The notes under the pieces were generated by a model. That model did not search any database and was not told where the DNA came from. It saw nothing but the letters and a program-made list of their open reading frames with translations. DNA of 39,824 nucleotides, from assembly GCA_031268885.1 (NCBI GenBank), contig JAIRWR010000085.1, forward strand, positions 1 to 39,824. The letters are read 5' to 3'. A program made the position numbers and the translations under genes. Below are positions 33,976 through 39,824 of the stretch, piece after piece. Numbering within the stretch: the first letter of the stretch is position 1; each line of letters starts with the position of its first letter. This DNA comes from Synergistaceae bacterium (lineage in GTDB: Bacteria; Synergistota; Synergistia; Synergistales; Synergistaceae).

Positions 33976-35031
33976 CTACACTGTCGAGTGATCGACGGTA
34001 ATAGATATCTTGTCTCCGCGATCCACGGTCTCGAGCAGCTTCCCAAGGCCTATAGCCACAGAGAGAAGCGGCTGCTCCGCCATGTGGACGGGCACATTCA
34101 TGGCATCGGAGAAACGAACGTTCAGTCCTCTCAGAAGCGCGCTGCCCCCGGTCAGCACCAATCCCTGGTCCACTATGTCCTTGACCAGCTCGGGGGGGGT
34201 CTGCTCCACCGCGTAGCGGAGCATATCCTCAATGCGGCAGATGAAGGGTTCGATGGCCTCTCGAACCTCATTCGAAGTTACTTTGACGACCTTGGGGAGT
34301 CCATCCATGAGGTCGCGCCCTTTTACCTCCATTTCGAGTTCTTCTTCAAGCGGGATCACGGACCCGATCTCGAACTTGACCGATTCCGCCGTGCTGTCGC
34401 CGATCGAGAGAGTGTAATTCTGCCTCATCATCGATATTATGGCGTTGTCGAGATCTTCTCCCGCCGTGCGGAGGGAGTTGCTTATCACCACGCCGCCCAG
34501 GGAGAGGACCGCGACCTCGCTGGTGCCGCCGCCGATATCAACAACCATATTGCCGCGAGGTTCGTTGATGGGCAGCCCAGTGCCCAGGGCCGCCGCCAGA
34601 GGTTCCTCGACAACAAAGGCTTCCCTGGCTCCGGCGCCGAGCGTCGCGTCCACGACGGCCCTTTTTTCGACCTCCGTGACGCACGCCGGCACGCATATCG
34701 CCACTCTGGGATGCGCCATCATTCGACGCCCCTGATTGGCCTCCGTCATGTAATAAGCGACCATCTGCTCCGTCATGTCGAAGTCGGCTATAACGCCGTG
34801 CTGCAGCGGACGTATAGTCTCGATGCCCACCGGCGTCTTGCCGATCATCTTCTTCGCGAAGTGGCCGTAGGCGATGACCTCCTTGCGGCCCTTGTTTCCC
34901 ATCTTGCGGATGGCGAGAACCGAGGGTTCGTCGATTGTCACCCCCCGCCCTTTTACATATACCACCGTGTTGGCGCTACCCAAGTCTATCCCGATATCTC
35001 TGCTGAAGAGACCGGATAAGAATTTAAACAT
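33976..35031 (-). CDS. mreB: MreB, actin-like rod-shape protein
   Basis: MreB polymerises under the membrane and directs side-wall synthesis. The 351-residue protein has the actin-fold nucleotide blocks IGIDLGSANTVVYVKG (phosphate 1, about 13-28), MVVDIGGGTSEVAVLSLGG (phosphate 2, about 161-179) and LTGGSALLRGL (adenosine block, about 293). The N-terminus begins with hydrophobic MFKFLSGLFS, suitable for membrane contact. It is the first gene of the long morphogenesis run and is preceded by 273 bases without a gene. Confidence 0.97.
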   Translation of the reverse strand: MFKFLSGLFSRDIGIDLGSANTVVYVKGRGVTIDEPSVLAIRKMGNKGRKEVIAYGHFAKKMIGKTPVGIETIRPLQHGVIADFDMTEQMVAYYMTEANQGRRMMAHPRVAICVPACVTEVEKRAVVDATLGAGAREAFVVEEPLAAALGTGLPINEPRGNMVVDIGGGTSEVAVLSLGGVVISNSLRTAGEDLDNAIISMMRQNYTLSIGDSTAESVKFEIGSVIPLEEELEMEVKGRDLMDGLPKVVKVTSNEVREAIEPFICRIEDMLRYAVEQTPPELVKDIVDQGLVLTGGSALLRGLNVRFSDAMNVPVHMAEQPLLSVAIGLGKLLETVDRGDKISITVDHSTV

Positions 35032-35304
35032 ATATACAGCCTCGCTTCCCGTCAGGCATACAATCGTTTTTTATACAAAACATTCGACGCGATATACCTT
35101 CGCGAATCTTATAGTACCACATAATTATCTATCTCTGTTGTCTTTTTCCGAATAACGGTTAGAGGAAATAACGGGCGCTTGCGTTATTTATTGTTATAGC
35201 TTTCAGTGGCGTGGCGCGCGCCTGATTGTGTTACGTTCGTTGCGCAGCTGCAGATCTTAACGTTCGCGAGTATAGACTGTCATAGGCGCGAGGTTGGCGG
35301 TCTG
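35032..35304. other. Gap between mnmE and mreB with AATAACGG repeats and a hairpin
   Basis: No gene is seen. AATAACGG occurs at 35151-35158 and 35167-35174, a 16-base period. AAATAACG (35166-35173) pairs perfectly with CGTTATTT (35182-35189) around an 8-base loop. Neither side of the stem has a T-run, so it is not a standard terminator of mnmE. The promoter of the mreB run should lie here on the - strand; several AT-rich -10-like stretches exist but none has a good -35. Confidence 0.45.
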
Positions 35305-36672
35305 TCATTTGCCGACGCAGAAGTCGCTGAAGATCGTCTCCAGCAGGTCCTCCGTCGCGTCAATCCCAAGGATCGCTGCGACAAGGGCCGCGGCGTCCGC
35401 GAGCAGGGCGCACGTCACGTCGATTCCGGCGGACTCCCGGAGGGCTGAAAACGCGTCGTCGAGGCAGGAGACAACGCCTGAGAGTGCCTCAATCATCCTC
35501 GATGTCGCGGCATAACCCTCGGCAGGAATGGAGTCGCCGAGCGAGAGTTCCAATATCGAATCCTTTAATCTGTCCAGGCCAGCTCCCGTCAGCGCTGAAA
35601 TTTCGACCGTCTCGGCAAAGGGGCCGAGCTCCTCGATATCCCCGACCGATAGCCGTGATGGAAGATCCGATTTGTTGATCGCGAGCATCGAACGCCCGTC
35701 GCCGAGTGACAACGCGATGTCTCTGTCATCGTTCGAAATCCCCGCGGATGAATCAACAACCAGGACGCGGATATCCGCCTCCCTCATGGCGCCGATTGCC
35801 CTCTCGATCCCCGCTGCCTCCAGCGCGTCGCTCGTCTTCCTGATTCCGGCCGTGTCCACAAAGCGTACCCGAAGCCCCCCATGTTCTATTGAGGCATCGA
35901 CGGTGTCCCTGGTTGTCCCGGGTACGTCGGTCACAATCGCGCGATTCTCCCCGAGGAGCGAGTTCAGCAGCGACGATTTGCCAACGTTGGGCCTGCCAAG
36001 GATTGCGACATTTACGCCGCTGTTTAAGACCAACCCGGCCCGGCAACGCCTCAGAAGGTCCGCCGCGCTGCTGCGGACACTCGCCATCTCGCCTGAAATT
36101 TCGGACGCGTCACGCTCGTCCACCTCGTCAGGATAGTCGAGTTTTGCCTCTATCTGAGCGCGGAGGGATGTTAGGGCATCCATGAGTCCTCTGGCGCGTT
36201 CCGACAAGCCGCCGTTCAAGGACCTGCATGCGGACAACAGAGCGGCGTCGCTAGCCGCTCTGATAATCCCGCATACTGCCTCGGCTTGGGTCAGGTCGAT
36301 CCGTCCGGACAGGAAAGCCCTCTTGGTGAACTCGCCTGGGAGGGCCATCCTGGCGCCGGCGGCGAGCGCGATTTCGAGCGCTCGCCGAGCGGCGAGCATG
36401 CCGCCATGGCAGTGTATCTCAGCGGATTCCTCGCCGGTATAACTTGCCCGCTCCTCAAAGCGCACGGCCAATACCTCGTCTATTGTCTCTCCATCGAAAA
36501 CGATCCGACCGAGTGTCATCCTTCGCGCCGGTTCTTCGAGTAGACGTCCCGTTCCGGCAGCACTGGTGAAAAATTTATCAACGAGAGCCACCGATCCGAC
36601 TCCGGACAGCCTCACGATAGATATGGCCGACTCGCCCCAAGCGGTGGCGACGGCGGCGATTATGTCGTTCAT
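35305..36672 (-). CDS. mnmE: tRNA modification GTPase MnmE
   Basis: MnmE, with MnmG, places the (carboxymethyl)aminomethyl group on the wobble uridine of certain tRNAs. The 455-residue protein has the N-terminal folate-binding domain (SIVRLSG, ASYTGEESAEIHCHGG, LPGEFTKRAFLSGRIDLTQAEA region), the GTPase domain inserted in a helical domain with GRPNVGKSS (226-234), PGTTRDTVDA and DTAG, and the invariant C-terminal FCVGK (451-455). I use ATG 36672 because it gives the family N-terminus; a TTG at 36717 would add 15 residues and overlap the upstream gene. MnmG is not in the window. Confidence 0.95.
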   Translation of the reverse strand: MNDIIAAVATAWGESAISIVRLSGVGSVALVDKFFTSAAGTGRLLEEPARRMTLGRIVFDGETIDEVLAVRFEERASYTGEESAEIHCHGGMLAARRALEIALAAGARMALPGEFTKRAFLSGRIDLTQAEAVCGIIRAASDAALLSACRSLNGGLSERARGLMDALTSLRAQIEAKLDYPDEVDERDASEISGEMASVRSSAADLLRRCRAGLVLNSGVNVAILGRPNVGKSSLLNSLLGENRAIVTDVPGTTRDTVDASIEHGGLRVRFVDTAGIRKTSDALEAAGIERAIGAMREADIRVLVVDSSAGISNDDRDIALSLGDGRSMLAINKSDLPSRLSVGDIEELGPFAETVEISALTGAGLDRLKDSILELSLGDSIPAEGYAATSRMIEALSGVVSCLDDAFSALRESAGIDVTCALLADAAALVAAILGIDATEDLLETIFSDFCVGK

Positions 36673-36691
36673 ACAGAAATCGCGAGGGCCG

Positions 36692-37483
36692 TTATGAATC
36701 TGAGCGTATGAACTCAACGCCCAGGACTACAAGCCTGTCCAGTGAGGATTCACCGTCGAAGCCGGCCACGGGCGAAGTGCAATCGACAAGAAGCCTTATG
36801 ACCTGTTCTCTCCCACCGATCTCTCCAAGTCTTTTCACATATGACGAGACAGAGGCTTCGACGCAGTGACTGAGAGCTTCGCCTGAAAATGTGACTGTGT
36901 CGGACTCGGCGAGCTTCCTCGCCAGGTTCTCGTTGAACATGGTATCGCTCCACGAGTTATCGACGCCCTCGAATATCGAGAATTGATCCGTGTACGGGTT
37001 TTCCCCCTTGAATACGTATCGAACTGGTCTCCCCGTGGCTTTGCGCCAGAGATCCAACGCGTCGCGCAGTGGATCGGCGATCTGGTGTCCCCACGTCGAT
37101 ACGAGACAGTGTTCCGGCCATATTGTGAGCGATTCGGCGCCCTTCTCCCCCAGCGTGTCGAAGAGCCGTTTCGCCGCGGTTTCGTTATCCCCCGCGGCAG
37201 CGTGCCATTTGCCGCGTCTGTAGTCTTCCGGCGCAATCGATGTGAACGGCGCGGGGTGATTGGATCCTTCGTCGAGCCAGAAGCCTGGATGAAATACGGC
37301 GACCGCGTCATGAGAATCCAGTGATACGATTATGTCCGAATAGTCGCCCCTCCGCCTTCCGATGTGCCTGGCGAGCCTTTCGATATCAGCGGCCGCCCCT
37401 TCAACATACAGCGCGCCGCTGGGATCGCAGAAGTCGTTCTGGGGATCTACTATGATAAGGACATTTCTAACTTCTTTTTTCAT
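36692..37483 (-). CDS. Nicotinamidase/isochorismatase-like cysteine hydrolase
   Basis: This 263-residue hydrolase belongs to the isochorismatase superfamily. The triad is visible as D13 in VDPQNDFC, K159 in YVFKGENPYTD and C207 in EALSHCVEA. Probable metal ligands are D56 and H58 in SLDSHD. The WPEHCLVSTWGH block (122-133) is typical of nicotinamidases, which turn nicotinamide into nicotinate for NAD recycling. It is clearly longer than common PncA (about 200 residues), with added segments around residues 68-118 and 140-157, so a related amidase is possible. GAGGAGG precedes ATG 37483. Confidence 0.8.
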   Translation of the reverse strand: MKKEVRNVLIIVDPQNDFCDPSGALYVEGAAADIERLARHIGRRRGDYSDIIVSLDSHDAVAVFHPGFWLDEGSNHPAPFTSIAPEDYRRGKWHAAAGDNETAAKRLFDTLGEKGAESLTIWPEHCLVSTWGHQIADPLRDALDLWRKATGRPVRYVFKGENPYTDQFSIFEGVDNSWSDTMFNENLARKLAESDTVTFSGEALSHCVEASVSSYVKRLGEIGGREQVIRLLVDCTSPVAGFDGESSLDRLVVLGVEFIRSDS

Positions 37484-37512
37484 GATCGCGCCTCCTCATA
37501 TTCGCGAAATTC

Positions 37513-37526
37513 TGTACATTTGTACA
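37513..37526. promoter_or_regulatory. TGTACA-TT-TGTACA double palindrome, candidate operator
   Basis: TGTACA occurs at 37513-37518 and 37521-37526, each half a palindrome itself, separated by TT. It is 30 bases upstream of the - strand hydrolase start, where a repressor could block the promoter or ribosome access. No convincing -35/-10 pair is seen beside it. The regulator is unknown. Confidence 0.4.
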
Positions 37527-37692
37527 ATGCCCAGGTTGCCGCCAAACACAATGGCGTTTTCGCCTTCCAAATGTACTATACCATCATTGAGGCGCAAAGC
37601 TCCACAAAGATGAACGGATATACGCGCGCCGGCGGGTGAGATATTCCAGAGCGAAAGTTCATCCGATTATTGGAGCGCTTGAAACCATATAT

Positions 37693-37890
37693 CGGCCGGC
37701 TACAGCGGCAGACGCGCGTTCCGGCCGGGACAGACAGTCCAACGCGCGATGACCGCGCCGAAAAATTTCAAACCCACAGATCTTCGGCGCGGCTCGTTTA
37801 AGGACGCACGCACACAAAACTCCTTCCAACAACGCAACATCAACAGACTGTAACACGAACCGCGGCTTGGGTCTCGAACAAGCCGCGGTT
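37693..37890. other. Three consecutive perfect hairpins in a gene-free divergent gap
   Basis: Stem 1 pairs CGGCCGG (37693-37699) with CCGGCCG (37721-37727). Stem 2 pairs CCGCGCCGAA (37753-37762) with TTCGGCGCGG (37783-37792), 20-base loop. Stem 3 pairs AACCGCGGCTTG (37858-37869) with CAAGCCGCGGTT (37879-37890), 9-base loop, followed on the + strand by TATGTTA. Stem 3 looks like a terminator, yet no gene ends before it on the + strand. A small RNA reading + and ending there, or a structured leader of the - strand hydrolase gene, would explain it. I recognise no known riboswitch, 6S, SRP or tmRNA signature. The 37484-37986 gap has no other clear feature. Confidence 0.45.
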
Positions 37891-37913
37891 TATGTTACGC
37901 GGCGTCCTCTCTG

Positions 37914-37942
37914 TTGGATGTCTCGATGTCCGATGTTAAACT
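37914..37942 (+). promoter_or_regulatory. Weak candidate promoter of the citG-like gene
   Basis: TTGGAT (37914-37919) and TAAACT (37937-37942) are 17 bases apart; each matches four of six consensus bases. It lies about 45 bases before the citG-like start and after the third hairpin of the gap. A TATATT at 37942-37947 could be an alternative -10. Confidence 0.35.
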
Positions 37943-37986
37943 ATATTCGCGGTCATAAAAATTTGAGCTGGATAGGGGGAGAATAC

Positions 37987-38961
37987 ATGTTGAACGCGAG
38001 GCCGGATCATCGGACCGCCTGTGATCTGGCTGTCTCCCTTGGCGCCATGGCTGCCCTCGCTTCGTTCGAGGAGCTGATTCTCTCGCCTAAACCTGGTCTC
38101 GTAGACCCGACCGACAGCGGCAGCCATAACGACATGTCATGGCTGACCTTCATCAAGAGCGCTTCCGCCCTTGCTTCGACCTGGCGCGAACCGGCGTTTG
38201 AAGGTATCGTCAGCGGTTGTCTCGAACCGTCGGGCAATCCGCGTCTAAAGCTGCGGATGCTGGGAATCGAAATGGAGAGGAAGATGTTTGCGGCAACAGG
38301 CGGAGTCAACACGCATAAAGGGCTCATCTTCTCCCTCTCGCTCATCCTCGCGGCGGCAGGCGCTTGCGTCGCGAGTGGGAATTCATCTCCGGGCGCGATC
38401 TGTGCCGAGGCGGGCGGCATAGCGGCCCCGCTCGTTCAAGATGACTTGAGGAAGATAAGGGGCATGGCGTCTGAAGGAAAATCGCTGACACACGGGGAAA
38501 AAATTTTTCTCGAACACGGGATTGGCGGCATAAGGAGCGAGGCATTATCGGGCTTTCCATCCGTGCTTTCGGCGCTGGCCGAGATGGAAAACGCGATATC
38601 GCTCGGCGCCTCGCTGAAGAACGCCTCGCTGGCGGCACTGTTATTGCTGATGCGCGACGCGGAAGATACCAATATAATCCACAGGGCGGGCATAGAATTT
38701 TGGAGGGAGGCGTATAGGGACAGAATCATAATCGCAAGGGAAAATTTCGATCCCCTGAGGCCGGGACGCTATATGCCCCTGCTGGAGCTCAACCAGTTTC
38801 TAATAAGTCACAGGGCAAGTCCCGGAGGCGCGGCGGACCTCCTTGCCTGTGCTCTTTTTCTGTATCACGGTAAAATATTGTACAGCAAATACGCGCCCTC
38901 TTGGGTAAAAAGGCCGGATCTAGCAGACACAGAGATAGAGAACACCTACAGAGGTTTTTAA
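37987..38961 (+). CDS. CitG/MdcB-type triphosphoribosyl-dephospho-CoA synthase
   Basis: Members of this family make 2'-(5''-triphosphoribosyl)-3'-dephospho-CoA, the precursor of the prosthetic group of citrate lyase or malonate decarboxylase acyl carrier proteins. The 324-residue protein shows the family blocks LILSPKPGLVDPTDSGSHND (about 30-49), GGVNTHKGLIFSLSL (105-119), IGGIRSEALSGFPSVL, RDAEDTNIIHRAG and SPGGAADLLACALFL. ATG 37987 is preceded by AGGGGGAG; an open frame reaching back to 37867 runs through the third hairpin and is not used. Neither citrate lyase (citDEF, citX) nor malonate decarboxylase genes are nearby, so its client protein is unclear. Confidence 0.85.
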   Translation: MLNARPDHRTACDLAVSLGAMAALASFEELILSPKPGLVDPTDSGSHNDMSWLTFIKSASALASTWREPAFEGIVSGCLEPSGNPRLKLRMLGIEMERKMFAATGGVNTHKGLIFSLSLILAAAGACVASGNSSPGAICAEAGGIAAPLVQDDLRKIRGMASEGKSLTHGEKIFLEHGIGGIRSEALSGFPSVLSALAEMENAISLGASLKNASLAALLLLMRDAEDTNIIHRAGIEFWREAYRDRIIIARENFDPLRPGRYMPLLELNQFLISHRASPGGAADLLACALFLYHGKILYSKYAPSWVKRPDLADTEIENTYRGF

Positions 38962-38966
38962 CTTGT

Positions 38967-39011
38967 TAACCCGCGGTTTGAGGATGACCGCGCAGAGGAT
39001 GATCGCGCGTA
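38967..39011. repeat. Short hairpin and imperfect 15-bp direct repeat after the citG-like gene
   Basis: CGCGGT and ACCGCG in 38971-38992 can form a 6-bp stem a few bases after the stop codon; no T-run follows, so it is at best a weak terminator. GAGGATGACCGCGCA is followed by GAGGATGATCGCGCG (about 38980-39009), 13 of 15 positions identical. Confidence 0.4.
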
Positions 39012-39040
39012 TTGACGTATGATACAAGGCGTATTATTAT
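39012..39040 (+). promoter_or_regulatory. Sigma-70-type promoter of the mini-flagellin gene
   Basis: TTGACG (39012-39017) and TATTAT (39035-39040) are exactly 17 bases apart, each one mismatch from consensus. Transcription would start near 39047, giving a leader of about 70 bases. It looks like a housekeeping promoter, not the TAAA-N15-GCCGATAA type used by the flagellar sigma factor. Confidence 0.75.
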
Positions 39041-39119
39041 TAGTGCGGTGATATATAAGTTTCCTTAAAACAGAGAGGTTGACAGATGGAAGGATTTTCA
39101 GACAGGGAGGTTTTGCGTC

Positions 39120-39434
39120 ATGAGAGTGATTCCGTTCATTGTTTCGCTTGATGGTATATCGAAATCAAACGGCGCGAAGCACGCCGAGAGATCGGTTGTA
39201 AGTTCTCGCGAATTCGGCGCGGCCGACAACGTGGAGGTCTCCTCGCATAAGATCGTCGAAGTCGATAACGCCGTCGGGCCGGAAAATCTCAACGCCGCGG
39301 ATTCCCTCATAAACGACGCGAATATTCTCAAAAACCTCCTCGATTTCGCGAAGCGCGAAATAATCTCAAACGCTGACACGTCACTCAGAGGTCAGGCTAA
39401 CATGAGTCAACAGTCCATTATGGAGTTGTTTTAG
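39120..39434 (+). CDS. Small protein made of a flagellin C-terminal domain only
   Basis: The 104-residue product has a novel first half (MRVIPFIVSLDGIS and onward) and a second half, residues 53-104, that reads like the end of a flagellin: GPENLNAADSLINDANILKN, LLDFAKREIISNADTSL, then RGQANMSQQSIMELF. These align by eye with the usual ENLTAAESRIRDVDMA, FTKNNIL and LAQANQQPQGVLQLL elements. The N-terminal flagellin domain that normally pairs with this part is absent and is not found upstream. AGGGAGG about 9 bases before ATG 39120 and a good promoter at 39012 suggest it is expressed. Known binding partners of this region of flagellin are FliS and FliW; binding here is inference. A decayed flagellin remnant is the alternative. 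Confidence 0.8.
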   Translation: MRVIPFIVSLDGISKSNGAKHAERSVVSSREFGAADNVEVSSHKIVEVDNAVGPENLNAADSLINDANILKNLLDFAKREIISNADTSLRGQANMSQQSIMELF

Positions 39435-39639
39435 CCGTCTCTTCAGCGCAATAGAGCTGTTCGGCAGAGAACGGACACAATACTGTAAACTGATTTGGAA
39501 TATTATGATATAAAATCAACCTCTTTTTAAATGCTTATCCGGTGAATAACGTTTTTTGACAACTTCTCAAACCACCGCAGACAGGATAACTGCTGTTGAG
39601 TTGATTATTTTGCGATGTCCAAAGCGCTTTGGAGGTGTA
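39435..39639. other. Gene-free gap before the partial nuclease gene
   Basis: This is about 205 bases without a supported gene. TTGACA is at 39556-39561 but the nearest -10-like GATAAC (39585-39590) is 23 bases away. An AT-rich stretch with TATGAT and TATAAA lies at 39501-39516. No clear terminator of the mini-flagellin gene is seen. Confidence 0.4.
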
Positions 39640-39642
39640 ATG

Positions 39643-39824
39643 ATGGAGAACAGAGCAAATAGAAAGTACAAGGACAGCGTTTTCACCAAGCTGTGCGAGG
39701 ACAAGAAAAGGCTGATCGAAATTTATAACGCCATAGCGGGAAAGAACTACCCCTTGGATACTGAGATCGAAATCGCCACGCTGGACGACGCGCTGTTTTT
39801 AGACCGGCGGAACGACGTCGCCTT
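39643..39824 (+). CDS. Rpn/PD-(D/E)XK nuclease-family protein, 5' part only
   Basis: The reading frame runs off the right edge of the window after about 60 residues. The start (ENRANRKYKDSVFTKLCEDK, then RLIEIYNAIAGKNYP and a LDDALFLDRRNDVAF end) is typical of the multi-copy Rpn / putative transposase family with a PD-(D/E)XK nuclease fold, common in Synergistota and Clostridia genomes. Rpn proteins promote RecA-independent recombination in E. coli; the function of this branch is not settled. GGAGG (39631-39635) is 7 bases before ATG 39643; an ATG at 39640 is adjacent. The catalytic residues, if present, lie outside the window. Confidence 0.75.
   Translation, partial: MENRANRKYKDSVFTKLCEDKKRLIEIYNAIAGKNYPLDTEIEIATLDDALFLDRRNDVA

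Noticed and set aside
33988-35019. Open frame of 343 codons on the + strand, opposite mreB
   Set aside because: It covers mreB almost exactly in antisense, has no family resemblance, and results from the codon bias of a conserved gene; mreB is unmistakable.
37659-37856. 65-codon open frame on the - strand in the divergent gap
   Set aside because: There is no ribosome site before the GTG start, no recognised family, and it overlaps two strong hairpins.
37867-37986. N-terminal extension of the citG-like gene
   Set aside because: It would run through the 12-bp hairpin and adds residues unlike the family; ATG 37987 has a good ribosome site.
37484-37986. Search for TPP, cobalamin, 6S, SRP or tmRNA signatures in the structured gap
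   Set aside because: None of the sequence marks I know for these RNAs could be found on either strand.
39086-39119. ATG at 39086 as the start of a longer mini-flagellin
   Set aside because: It is in a different frame and meets a stop after about 20 codons; it cannot supply the missing flagellin N-terminus.

Overview
The window looks like ordinary chromosome from a strictly anaerobic, diderm-type bacterium. The best guess is Synergistota. The reasons are the Rnf operon in the order C-D-G-E-A-B, a clostridial-style mreBCD-mrdA-minCDE-rodA run joined to a radical-SAM/RNase G module, an Aas-type acyltransferase/acyl-ACP synthetase, and many GTG and TTG starts in fairly GC-rich DNA. This assignment is inference; a clostridial or Negativicutes-like relative is the main alternative. 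No rRNA, tRNA, CRISPR array or complete insertion sequence was seen.

Left part, + strand. A sugar operon (330-5701) encodes a ChvE-type periplasmic binding protein, a double-ATPase (GguA), a permease (GguB) and a xylulokinase. It lies behind a palindrome-rich 329-base upstream region, and a strong hairpin separates the binding-protein gene from the transporter genes. Next comes rplM-rpsI (5913-6780) with a near-consensus promoter and a clear terminator, then aas (6991-9120), a MATE exporter and a HAD phosphatase (9220-11389). The complete rnfCDGEAB operon (11561-16601) encodes the ferredoxin:NAD+ oxidoreductase ion pump. A tightly overlapping MoxR ATPase / DUF58 / TgpA-like transglutaminase trio ends the + run at 20489.

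Middle part, - strand. Convergent transcription meets in a 57-base gap that is mostly a perfect 4 x 9-bp tandem repeat. Reading leftwards from 37483 are a nicotinamidase-like hydrolase, mnmE, mreB, mreC, mreD, mrdA, minC, minD, minE, rodA, two radical-SAM-linked genes, rng (RNase G) and smc. From mreB to smc the twelve genes overlap or lie within about 70 bases of each other, so cell shape, division-site placement, RNA processing and chromosome organisation are probably co-transcribed. smc sits directly after rng with a 26-base overlap.

Right part. A 503-base divergent gap (37484-37986) has no convincing gene but carries a TGTACA palindrome and three perfect hairpins, the last a 12-bp stem; it may hold a small RNA or a structured leader. 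A solitary CitG-type triphosphoribosyl-dephospho-CoA synthase follows, without citrate lyase or malonate decarboxylase genes nearby. Then comes a 104-residue protein whose second half is clearly a flagellin C-terminal domain with no N-terminal flagellin domain. It has its own near-consensus promoter. The window ends inside an Rpn/PD-(D/E)XK nuclease-like gene.

The most unusual items are the C-terminal-only mini-flagellin, the structured divergent gap, the altered acyltransferase motifs in Aas, the cysteine tail on RnfE and the rng-smc junction.
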